A stretch of DNA of 64,000 nucleotides from Mycolicibacterium sp. (lineage in GTDB: Bacteria > Actinomycetota > Actinomycetes > Mycobacteriales > Mycobacteriaceae): contig JACJWN010000004.1 in the NCBI GenBank assembly GCA_020637165.1, positions 124,001 to 188,000 of the forward strand, written 5' to 3'. The stretch's first letter is position 1. Each line of letters begins with the position of its first letter. Below the pieces are notes generated by a model. The model had not been told where the DNA came from. It did no database searches and saw only the letters and a program-made list of their open reading frames with translations. Shown here in pieces: positions 42,181-49,868 of the stretch. A program made the translations under genes and the position numbers.

Positions 42181-42876
42181 GTGGTCATCGAACAATCCGG
42201 CGTCTGGATCATCGTTCCAGCTTTCAACGAGGCGCGGGTCGTCGGCGAGGTCGTCACGGCCCTGCGGTCGTCGTTCTCCCACGTGGTCTGCGTGGATGAC
42301 GGAAGTCGCGACCACACCGCCGAACTCGCCCTGCGGGCGGGCGCGCACGTGCTGTCCCATCCGGTCAACCTGGGCCAGGGGGCAGCCATCCAGACCGGGG
42401 TGGAGTACGCCCGCCGGCAGCCGGGGGCGTTGGCGTTCGCCACCTTCGACGCCGACGGCCAGCACCGGATCGGCGACCTCGCTGCCATGCTGAAACGGCT
42501 CGGCCGCGGTGACGTCGACATCGTCATCGGAACCCGGTTCGCCGGGTCGGCCGAGAACCGCACCCCGCCCCTGAAACGCCTCGTGCTGCGGACGGCGGCG
42601 CGGCTGAGCCCGAGCAGCCACCGACTCGGACTCACTGACGCGCACAACGGGTTGCGGGTGTTCAACCGTCGGGTGGCCGACCATCTGGACCTGACCATGA
42701 ACGGAATGAGTCACGCCGGGGAATTCGTGAAGCTGATCGACGAGAACGGTTGGCGGGTGGCCGAGGCACCGGTGGAAATCCTCTACACGAAGTACTCCCT
42801 GACCAAGGGCCAACCGTTGCTCAACGGGGTCAACATCGTCTTCGACGGGTTCCTGCGCGGGAGGATGCGCCGATGA
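42181..42876 (+). CDS. ppgS: Polyprenyl-phosphate N-acetylgalactosaminyl synthase (PpgS)-like GT2
   Basis: GT2/GT-A glycosyltransferase of 231 residues. UDP-sugar motifs: 'WIIVPAFNEARVVGEVV', 'VVCVDDGSRDHTAELA', the metal motif 'FDADGQH' and 'GTRFAGSAENRTPPLKRLVLR'. In M. tuberculosis the homologue Rv3631 loads GalNAc on polyprenyl phosphate, the donor for the galactosamine on arabinogalactan. It starts at a GTG 24 nt after the flippase and overlaps the next gene by 4 nt. Confidence 0.88.
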   Translation: MVIEQSGVWIIVPAFNEARVVGEVVTALRSSFSHVVCVDDGSRDHTAELALRAGAHVLSHPVNLGQGAAIQTGVEYARRQPGALAFATFDADGQHRIGDLAAMLKRLGRGDVDIVIGTRFAGSAENRTPPLKRLVLRTAARLSPSSHRLGLTDAHNGLRVFNRRVADHLDLTMNGMSHAGEFVKLIDENGWRVAEAPVEILYTKYSLTKGQPLLNGVNIVFDGFLRGRMRR

Positions 42877-43211
42877 ACTGGATCCAGGTGCTGCTGATCG
42901 CCGCGGTGCTCTCGCTGCTGGTGTACCTGCTGCGTTCGAGGACCAACGCCAAGGCGAAGGCGTGGGTCAAGGTCGGCTATGTGCTGTTCGTGGTCGCTGC
43001 CGTCTATGCGATCCTGCGGCCCGACGACACCACCGTGCTGGCCAACTGGCTGGGCGTGGCCCGCGGCGCCGACCTTCTGCTCTACGCGTTGGTCATCGCC
43101 TTCCTGTTCACCACGTTGAGCACCTATCTGCGGTTCAAGGATCTGGAGGTGCGCTATGCCCGGCTGGCCCGGGCCGTCGCGCTGCAGAACCCGCGCATTC
43201 CGGAACGCTAG
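42873..43211 (+). CDS. DUF2304 membrane protein, PpgS partner (Rv3632 family)
   Basis: Protein of 112 residues with three membrane helices (about 4-20, 34-50, 66-86) and a short charged C-terminus. Its ATG overlaps the ppgS stop. In M. tuberculosis the homologue Rv3632 stimulates the activity of PpgS, probably by holding it at the membrane. The stop overlaps the galE1 remnant on the other strand by 4 nt. Confidence 0.88.
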   Translation: MNWIQVLLIAAVLSLLVYLLRSRTNAKAKAWVKVGYVLFVVAAVYAILRPDDTTVLANWLGVARGADLLLYALVIAFLFTTLSTYLRFKDLEVRYARLARAVALQNPRIPER

Positions 43212-43449
43212 CCCGGCAGGCCCCGGAAATACGCGACGGTGCGCGCAACACCCTCGGCGAGGCCGATCCGGGCGGGCCGCCCGCGTTCGGACTCCGCCTT
43301 GCGCGGATCCAGGCAGGACCGGGCGAGATCACCGAGCCGCGGCGGGGCGACGACGTTGACCGGTGGCCCTCGGCCAACAGCCGGTCCACCAGGGTCGAGC
43401 CGATGAACCCGGCCGCATCGGTGACCAGGGCCCGCATTGCGGCCACCAT
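43208..43449 (-). pseudogene. galE1: galE1 remnant (UDP-glucose 4-epimerase, internal deletion and frameshift)
   Basis: The first ~26 codons from the ATG at 43449 read 'MRALVTDAAGFIGSTLVDRL', the N-terminus of GalE1 with its Gly-rich NAD loop (first Gly changed to Asp). Directly after 'AEGH' the match jumps, in another frame, to the C-terminal part 'APPRLGDLARSCLD...LAEGVARTVAYFRG'. About 240 codons of the roughly 314-residue enzyme are gone, including the YxxxK active site, so it cannot work. In M. tuberculosis galE1 (Rv3634c) lies at the same place. Galactan needs UDP-Gal, so another epimerase gene should exist elsewhere. Confidence 0.85.
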
Positions 43450-43475
43450 ACCGGCGCACCGCCGCGGTCCACCCG

Positions 43476-43481
43476 TACAGT
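43476..43481 (+). promoter_or_regulatory. Putative -10 element of a leaderless promoter (Rv3635 homologue)
   Basis: TACAGT fits TANNNT and ends 7 nt before the ATG at 43489. No ribosome site is seen. Confidence 0.4.
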
Positions 43482-43488
43482 CGTGGCG

Positions 43489-45282
43489 ATGTCAGTTCGG
43501 CCGTCCGCGGGTGCGCTGCCCCCGGTCGCCGCGGCCGCGGCGGCGCTGATCGCGCTGCACCTGATGGTCCGTGCGGTACTGGCCTTCGGCGGCTACTTCT
43601 ACTGGGATGACCTGATCCTGGTCGGGCGGTCCGGAACCCAGCCGCTGCTGTCGGCGTCCTACCTGTTCAACGATCACGACGGCCACGTGATGCCGGCCGC
43701 CTTCCTGCTCGGCGGCGTCATCACCCGGCTGGCGCCGCTGGTCTGGACGTGGCCCGCGGTCAGCCTGGTCGTGTTGCAGCTAATCGCCTCGCTGGCACTG
43801 CTGCGGGCGTTGTGGGTCATCCTGGGTTGGCGACCGGTCCTGCTGGTCCCGCTGAGCTTCGCTCTGTTCACTCCGCTGGCCCTGCCGGCCTTCGCCTGGT
43901 GGGCCGCGGCGTTGAACTACCTACCGATGGTCGCCGCTCTGGCGTGGGTGTGCGCCGATGCGATTCTGCTGGTGCGCACCGGTAACAAGCGTTACGCGCT
44001 CACCGCCGTGCTGGCCTACGGGGCCGGGCTGTCGTTCTTCGAGAAATCCGCGGTCATCCCGTTTGCGGCTTTCACCGTGGCCGCGCTGCTGAGCCACGTC
44101 GAGGGTGACCGGGCCGCCGTGCGGACGGTGTGGCGCCGCGGCAGGCCGCTGTGGCTGGCCGCCCTTGCCCTGACGGCGGCCTGGGTGGCGCTCTATCTGG
44201 TGGTGGTCGACCAGCAACGGTGGAGCTGGGATCTGTCGATGACCTGGGATCTGCTGAGCCGCTCGGTGACCCATGGCATCGTGCCCGGTCTGGTGGGTGG
44301 CCCGTGGGTGTGGCAGCGCTGGGCGCCGGCCTCGCCGTGGGCGGTGCCCCCAATTGGAGTCATGGTGCTCGGCTGGCTGGCGCTGGCGGCGGCGGTGGCT
44401 ACATCGCTGCTGCGCAAACAACGCCTCGGCGCGGTGTGGCTGGCCGCGGCCGGATATGCGGTTGCCTGCCAGGTCCCGATCTATCTGATGCGCTCATCGG
44501 CCTTCACCGCACTCGAGCTCGCGCAGACGCTGCGATATCTGGCCGATCTGGTGCTAATGCTGACGCTGCTGGCGGCGGTAGGGATCTGCGCGCCGAACCG
44601 GCCGGCCCCGCACTGGCTGGACGCATCGGGTCGGCGCACCGCCGTCGCGGCGAGTCTCACGGCCGGATTCGTCGCGAGCAGCTTGTTCTCCACCGCCACC
44701 TTCTTCACCAGTTGGCGCGACAATCCGACCAAGTCCTACATCACCAACGCCGTGCGGGGACTCGCCGCCGCACGGGCGGACTCGGCCGCGCCGCTTCTGG
44801 ATCAGGATGTGGATCCTCTCGTCCTGCAACGGGTGGTCGGTCCGGAGAGCCTGGCGAGCCACATGTTCGCGCTCATCCGCGACCGGCCGGAGTTCGCCCG
44901 CTCCACCCCCCGGCTGAGAATGTTCGATACCGCGGGAAATGTGGTCGACGCCGACGTCACCTGGGTCCGCCGGATAGTTCCGGGGCCGGAGCCGCAGTGC
45001 GGATATTTCGTTGAGCCCGGAGACCCGGTGCGGATGCCTCTGGACGGCCCGCTGCTGCCCGCGGAATGGACCGCCGAACTCAACTACCTGGCCAACACCG
45101 AGGGCAGTCTGACCGTGTCCCTGCCGGTCGGACCGGAGACCAGCGTGGCGGTCAAACCGGGACTCAACCGGGTCTACGTGCGGCTCTCCGGGGCCGGTGA
45201 CACGGTCGTCGCCCGCGCGGACACGGCCGCCCTGGCGGTGTGCCTGGCATCGGGTCCGGTGGGATACCTCGCCCCCCGCTGA
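43489..45282 (+). CDS. Large integral membrane protein (Rv3635 family)
   Basis: Protein of 597 residues. About 11 membrane helices fill the first ~430 residues and an extracytoplasmic C-terminal domain of ~160 residues has beta character ('GPETSVAVKPGLNRVYVRLSG'). The N-terminal loop after helix 1 contains 'YFYWDDLILVGR', an acidic pair where GT-C glycosyltransferases carry their catalytic residues, so a lipid-linked sugar transferase is possible. The family function is not established. ATG 43489 is used; GTG 43483 is possible. Confidence 0.78.
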   Translation: MSVRPSAGALPPVAAAAAALIALHLMVRAVLAFGGYFYWDDLILVGRSGTQPLLSASYLFNDHDGHVMPAAFLLGGVITRLAPLVWTWPAVSLVVLQLIASLALLRALWVILGWRPVLLVPLSFALFTPLALPAFAWWAAALNYLPMVAALAWVCADAILLVRTGNKRYALTAVLAYGAGLSFFEKSAVIPFAAFTVAALLSHVEGDRAAVRTVWRRGRPLWLAALALTAAWVALYLVVVDQQRWSWDLSMTWDLLSRSVTHGIVPGLVGGPWVWQRWAPASPWAVPPIGVMVLGWLALAAAVATSLLRKQRLGAVWLAAAGYAVACQVPIYLMRSSAFTALELAQTLRYLADLVLMLTLLAAVGICAPNRPAPHWLDASGRRTAVAASLTAGFVASSLFSTATFFTSWRDNPTKSYITNAVRGLAAARADSAAPLLDQDVDPLVLQRVVGPESLASHMFALIRDRPEFARSTPRLRMFDTAGNVVDADVTWVRRIVPGPEPQCGYFVEPGDPVRMPLDGPLLPAEWTAELNYLANTEGSLTVSLPVGPETSVAVKPGLNRVYVRLSGAGDTVVARADTAALAVCLASGPVGYLAPR

Positions 45283-45285
45283 CTG

Positions 45286-45801
45286 CTACTGCTCCTCAGC
45301 CGGGCAATCCCCGTCGGCGGACCGGGTCTCGGCAATGATCTCGAGAAGTCCCGTCCGCACCTCCCGGGCCGCCATCGTGGTCGCCACGGCGGCCATCTGG
45401 ATCGCGGTGTCACGGCCGTCGCTGAGCAGATAACTCGCGGCGGTTCCGACGACATCGGCGAACCGGGCGCGCAGCAGGCCCTCGACGCGGGACAGCGCGA
45501 TCTCGGCGTGTGAAAGCGGCACCGCCACCGCCATCAGCCGGAACACGTCGACGTCGATGGTGCGGTAGAGCCATTGGGCCAGCCGGCGCTGATCCAACTC
45601 GATCCCGCCCGGCTTGCGCAGGGCGACCTCGTTGCGGGCCAGCCGCGCCACCATGGATTCCGTCTGGCCCATGCACAGCCGGATGAACCGGGCCGTCAAC
45701 TCCGCGGCGACCACCCCGGCCATCGGGTCGGCCAGTTCGGCGAGGTCGATGCTCTCGGGCTGCGGCGGAAGGTCGGAGCGGGGCGGGGTTGTCTCAGACA
45801 T
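45286..45801 (-). CDS. Hypothetical protein, mostly helical
   Basis: Protein of 171 residues, 3 nt from the convergent stop of the preceding gene. Predicted helices carry 'DPMAGVVAAELTARFIRLCMGQTESMVARLARNEVAL', 'DQRRLAQWLYRTIDVDVFRLMAVAVPL' and 'TAASYLLSDGRDTAIQMAAVATTMAAREV'. The C-terminus is acidic. No signal peptide or membrane helix; no family is recognised. ATG 45801 is preferred over the upstream start at 45855. Codon use looks like that of its neighbours. Confidence 0.6.
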   Translation of the reverse strand: MSETTPPRSDLPPQPESIDLAELADPMAGVVAAELTARFIRLCMGQTESMVARLARNEVALRKPGGIELDQRRLAQWLYRTIDVDVFRLMAVAVPLSHAEIALSRVEGLLRARFADVVGTAASYLLSDGRDTAIQMAAVATTMAAREVRTGLLEIIAETRSADGDCPAEEQ

Positions 45802-46057
45802 GACCACATCGTCCCCGGGGGGTGTGACAGAAACCGACATCCGAGTCGTCGGCAAGGCGGGCCGCTGGCGTCACCGAATTATCGGTGCGCAACACGACGC
45901 TGAAGTAATGCCGCTAGACCCAGCCCGAGGTCGGCAGCACGGCCCGCGGCACCTGCGGAACGTGGAAGCCGATCGTGTCCTGTGATGACGGCCGCGCGTC
46001 GCAGCGAAGTCCGCGACGCTGAAAGGTCGTGACCATCTGGGGCCGTGGCCTCGGCGA

Positions 46058-46444
46058 TCAGGTTCCGTCACGCAGCGGGCGGCCCGCCGGGTCACGCACC
46101 TTTTCGGTCAGGATCAGGACGGCGTCGACGATTCCCCAGATAATCGCGCCGATGCCACAGGTCACCAGGCCGATGATCAACTGCGCAACGCCCAACCCGG
46201 TGTAGCCGAGATAAATGCGGCCTATTCCTACGATCCCGAGAAGACCGAGCAGTTGCAGCAGTCCGGCAACGACCTTGGACTTGTCAGACAGCGGCTCTCC
46301 GGTCACCGGATGCCGGCCGTATGGCGCGGCAGGATCCCAATACTGACCGGGCGGTGGGTTCTGAGGGGGCGGCGGGTACTGACCGGGCGGCGGGTACGGC
46401 GGGGGCATGCCGTTTTCGATGCCTCCGAATTGCGGCTCAGTCAT
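46058..46444 (-). CDS. TM2-domain membrane protein with Pro-rich N-terminus
   Basis: Protein of 128 residues. The first ~45 residues are Pro/Gly/Tyr-rich ('PPPYPPPGQYPPPPQNPPPG'). The TM2 domain then gives two membrane helices: 'VAGLLQLLGLLGIVGIGRIYLG' with the conserved 'G-R-x-Y-L-G' loop, and 'GVAQLIIGLVTCGIGAIIWGIVDAVLIL'. TM2 proteins are small membrane proteins of unclear role. Confidence 0.85.
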   Translation of the reverse strand: MTEPQFGGIENGMPPPYPPPGQYPPPPQNPPPGQYWDPAAPYGRHPVTGEPLSDKSKVVAGLLQLLGLLGIVGIGRIYLGYTGLGVAQLIIGLVTCGIGAIIWGIVDAVLILTEKVRDPAGRPLRDGT

Positions 46445-46840
46445 GTCTCCAGCATGCCACCGACCGCGTTGATCGGGTCGTCGACGCGGGCCGAGATCAA
46501 CCGGCGGCAGAACGACGGGCGAATCTCGCCGAGCCGTGCTCGCTGAAATCGAGCATCGCGGCCAGATCGGCGAAGCCTGAGTGACCCTTCACTTCAGGGA
46601 AACCCGTACAAGTTCATCGGCACGGCGCAACTTGCGTAGCCTTCGGGCCCCTCCACGAGCCACAGGGTTCTACAAACAAGGCAGACTCACCGACGGTGAA
46701 CGCGTCAAACCTGCTTGACTAGATTCCGGGCAGATAGCAGAGGAGGTCCCCCCGAAATTCGGGACGAAACCAACAACCGGACCCCCGCCGGCCCAACGAA
46801 ACTGCCCTTCCGGGGCTGAACCACTAACAGGAGGTAACCC
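46445..46840 (+). promoter_or_regulatory. Upstream region and leader of the first hybrid kinase
   Basis: A gene-free stretch of 396 bp. TAGATT at 46720-46725, inside GACTAGATT, fits a -10 element about 115 nt before the kinase start; the same 9-mer occurs upstream of the second kinase. A small hairpin CCCGAA-a-TTCGGG lies at about 46754-46767 in the leader. A strong ribosome site AGGAGGT is at about 46830-46836. No known riboswitch class is recognised. Confidence 0.4.
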
Positions 46841-49549
46841 GTGCGCACGAGTTACCAGGCTTCGCGGTTGGAAGCGCGGCTGTTGTGGTGGGCGCGTGGT
46901 GCCGTTGCGGCGGTGCTCGGTGTGACGGTGTCGGCATGGGCCGGCTGGATGACCGGCCGGCAGTACTTGACGCGGATATTTGCCAGCTGGCCGGTGATGA
47001 CGCCGTGGACGGCCGTGCTCCTCAGCGCGCTGGGTGTGTCGATCCTGGTTCAGCTGGGAGTCGTTTCGGGCCCACGGGTGTGGTTCGGGCGCGCTGTCGC
47101 CGTGGCTGCCGGCGCTGTGGCGGTGGTTTTCCTCCTTGCGTACGCGACCGGTAGGTCGCCGGGTGTGGACCTGTTGTGGTTCGGTGACGAGGTTCGCGCC
47201 GTGCAGGAGACCTGGCCCGGCCGTCCCAGCCCGCCGACTTCGTCGACGGTGGCGCTGCTGGCGGTGGCGGTTGGGCTGACGTCGGTTGACCAGCGGTGGG
47301 CCCGCGTCGCTCGGGCCATGGGGCTCGCGTTTGCTACCGGTCTGGCTTTCGTGTCGATCGGGGCCTATCTGTTCGGTGCGCTGTCCATCGTCACTGTCAC
47401 GCCGTCAACCGGTGTCGCCATCTCGACGGCCTTGTGCTTGACGTTGCTGGGTCTTGCAGCGGTGCTGGCTCGCCCCGACCTCAATCCCGTGGCCTGGATG
47501 CTGCAGCGGCCTGATCGGGCGTCGCTGGTGCAATTGGCCGGCGTCGTCGGCGCCATCCCGGTCATGATCGCGTTGATTTACGGCGCGCTCGTGCTTCGCC
47601 TTGAGCAAGAGCGGTTGGCGTGGGCCATCGCCGTGTTGTCAGCGACCGCCGTCGCCGGCATCGCCCTGTTTTTCGTCTTCGACCGCGAACGGCGAACACG
47701 GCTGGCAACTGAGGCGCGATTGGAGTCGATCGTCGCCAACGCTCCCAATCCGGTCGCCATTCGAACCCCTGGGGGCGGTTTCGACTACGTGAACCAGGGC
47801 TTCAGTGACATCTGGGGCCAGAAGTATCCAGACCAGATCCTCGGCAAGACGCCACGGGATCTCGCTCCGCTGGACGCGGAGTTGGGCAGGAAGCTCACCG
47901 AAGTCGAAGCGGCGGTGATGAGGGGTGAAACCTCCGCGTTCGAGCACATCTTCCCCGGCTTCGGCGATCCGGTGACGGTCGAGTTTCAGTTATTCCCGGT
48001 GCGCGACGCCAGTGGCAAGGTCGTCAACTTCGGGGCGATCGGAACCGACGTCACCGCGCGCGACCGCCAGGAGCAGGCGCTGCGCCGGGCCACCGCGAGG
48101 GCGAAGGCGGCGATGCGGGATGCCGAGGCGGCGAATCGGGCGAAGACCAGTTTCCTGGCGACGATGAGCCATGAGTTGCGCACTCCGCTCAATGCGATTC
48201 TGGGGTTCTCGGATCTGCTGCGCCGGGATCCGACTCTGTCGTCGGGGCAGCGCGATGAACTGGACATCATCAGCCGCAGTGGCATGCACCTGCTGGGGTT
48301 GATCAATCAGGTCCTGGACATGGCCAAGATCGAATCGGGGCAGACGGTTGCCGAGATGTCGGCGGTCGATCTGCCGATGCTGGTCGACGACGTGGACGCG
48401 ATGATGCGCACCCGGGCGGAGTCCGCGGGATTGCAGTTCGTGGTGGAGGTGGCCGACGATGTGCCCCGCTACATCAGAAGCGACGGGCAGAAGCTTCGGC
48501 AGATTCTGCTGAACCTGGTGGGTAACAGCCTGAAGTTCACCACCGAGGGAGGTGTCAGCGCGCGGGTGAAGACCAGCGGGGACACGGGGTCCAGCACGCA
48601 TGCCGGACTGAGGTTGGTGATCGAGGTCGAAGACAGCGGGGCCGGGATCCCGGCGGCCCAACAGCAGCGGATTTTCGAGCCTTTCGTCCAACTCAATGAA
48701 CGCGGCGGTGCCGGCACCGGATTGGGTCTTTCCATTGTCCGGGAGTACGCGCGACTTCTCGGCGGCACCGTCGAGGTGCGCAGCGAGGTGGGGTCGGGAT
48801 CGCTGTTCCGGGTTAACCTGCCGGTGGAGGTGGCGAAGGCCGAGGAGGTCACGACCGTCGACGAGTCCCGGCACGTGGTGGGGTTGGCCCCGGGCCAGCC
48901 GGACTGGCGGGTCCTGGTCGTCGAGGACGATCCGGTCAACCGCATCCTGCTGGGGGGTCTGCTCGAGGACGTGGGTTTCACGGTGGCCTTCGCCGAGAAC
49001 GGTGCCGAATGCCTCAAGGTTTTCGGTGAGTTCCGGCCGCACTTCATTTGGATGGACCGCCGGATGCCGGTGATGGACGGCCTCGAGGCCACCTCGCTGA
49101 TCCGGGCGCGCGAGGACGGCGGTGAGGTGAAGATCGCGGCATTGACAGCGTCGGTGTTCGAGGAGCAGCGCGAAGAGTGGGTCCGTGCCGGTATCGACGG
49201 TTTCGTCCGCAAACCATTTCGCCAATCGGAGATCTTCGATTGCATGCACCGCCTGCTCGGTGTGGACTACCTCTACCGCGAGCAGGCCCAGCAGAACCAG
49301 GTGCCGTCCGGGGCGGAGCTGTCACGGGAATTGGCGAAGTTACCCGCATCGGTGCGCGCACAACTGACCGAGGCGCTGATCCTCGGCGCCACCGCCCGGC
49401 TGGCCGAAGTCCTGCAGGAGGTTCGGCCCGTCTCCGCCGAACTGGCCGGCACGCTGGAGCAAGCGATCGCGGATTTCAACTACGCCCTCGTGCTCGACGC
49501 GCTCGACGCGGTGGAGCCGGACGGGACCAACGACAGAAGGCCTGACTAG
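46841..49549 (+). CDS. Hybrid sensor histidine kinase (8-TM sensor, PAS, HisKA-HATPase, receiver)
   Basis: Protein of 902 residues. Eight membrane helices fill residues ~15-285. One PAS domain follows (about 293-405, 'LESIVANAPNPVAIRTPGGGFDYVNQGF'). The phosphoacceptor helix has His444 in 'ATMSHELRTPLNAILGF'. The ATPase shows N ('ILLNLVGNSLKF'), G1 ('VEDSGAGIP') and G2 ('GAGTGLGLSIV') boxes. The receiver has Asp739 in 'IWMDRRMPVMDG'. A conserved ~60-residue tail after the receiver lacks a histidine. It is a paralogue of the two other hybrid kinases nearby. The signal is unknown; output may run through the receiver-phosphatase protein downstream. Confidence 0.92.
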   Translation: MRTSYQASRLEARLLWWARGAVAAVLGVTVSAWAGWMTGRQYLTRIFASWPVMTPWTAVLLSALGVSILVQLGVVSGPRVWFGRAVAVAAGAVAVVFLLAYATGRSPGVDLLWFGDEVRAVQETWPGRPSPPTSSTVALLAVAVGLTSVDQRWARVARAMGLAFATGLAFVSIGAYLFGALSIVTVTPSTGVAISTALCLTLLGLAAVLARPDLNPVAWMLQRPDRASLVQLAGVVGAIPVMIALIYGALVLRLEQERLAWAIAVLSATAVAGIALFFVFDRERRTRLATEARLESIVANAPNPVAIRTPGGGFDYVNQGFSDIWGQKYPDQILGKTPRDLAPLDAELGRKLTEVEAAVMRGETSAFEHIFPGFGDPVTVEFQLFPVRDASGKVVNFGAIGTDVTARDRQEQALRRATARAKAAMRDAEAANRAKTSFLATMSHELRTPLNAILGFSDLLRRDPTLSSGQRDELDIISRSGMHLLGLINQVLDMAKIESGQTVAEMSAVDLPMLVDDVDAMMRTRAESAGLQFVVEVADDVPRYIRSDGQKLRQILLNLVGNSLKFTTEGGVSARVKTSGDTGSSTHAGLRLVIEVEDSGAGIPAAQQQRIFEPFVQLNERGGAGTGLGLSIVREYARLLGGTVEVRSEVGSGSLFRVNLPVEVAKAEEVTTVDESRHVVGLAPGQPDWRVLVVEDDPVNRILLGGLLEDVGFTVAFAENGAECLKVFGEFRPHFIWMDRRMPVMDGLEATSLIRAREDGGEVKIAALTASVFEEQREEWVRAGIDGFVRKPFRQSEIFDCMHRLLGVDYLYREQAQQNQVPSGAELSRELAKLPASVRAQLTEALILGATARLAEVLQEVRPVSAELAGTLEQAIADFNYALVLDALDAVEPDGTNDRRPD

Positions 49550-49868
49550 ACCGGCGACACCGTGTCGGCGCCCGGTGCCGTGTCTTCGGGCCGAGTTCAG
49601 CTGCAAATTGGCTAGAGCGCAATTCCGACACCTGCGCGATATCCGCGTCATCAAAACCAGAACGACGCTGCGGAAAAGCGCAACCCACGAAGAGTTTTAG
49701 CTCCGCACATGAGTTGTGGATTCTCGGTCTCCATCTCATTTTCCAGTCGTCTGACCTAGGTCTCATAATTCGCGAGTGCCGAAGATGTCTCCGTACCGAG
49801 ATGGACCCGACTAGATTGCCGATGAGGAATTGGTCTCTGGGGTCCGGGTTTTATCGGAGGTGGTTCTC
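49550..49868 (+). promoter_or_regulatory. Promoter region of the second hybrid kinase, with a perfect 10-bp palindrome
   Basis: No gene in this 319-bp stretch. The palindrome GACCTAGGTC at 49753-49762 lies just upstream of CATAAT (49764-49769), a possible -10, so it may be an operator. A second candidate, GACTAGATT at 49809-49817, is shared with the first kinase leader. The ribosome site GGAGGT at 49856-49861 gives 7-nt spacing to ATG 49869. Confidence 0.4.

Noticed and set aside
46741-46840. Riboswitch in the leader of the first hybrid kinase
   Set aside because: A small hairpin exists, but no conserved core of any riboswitch class could be recognised.
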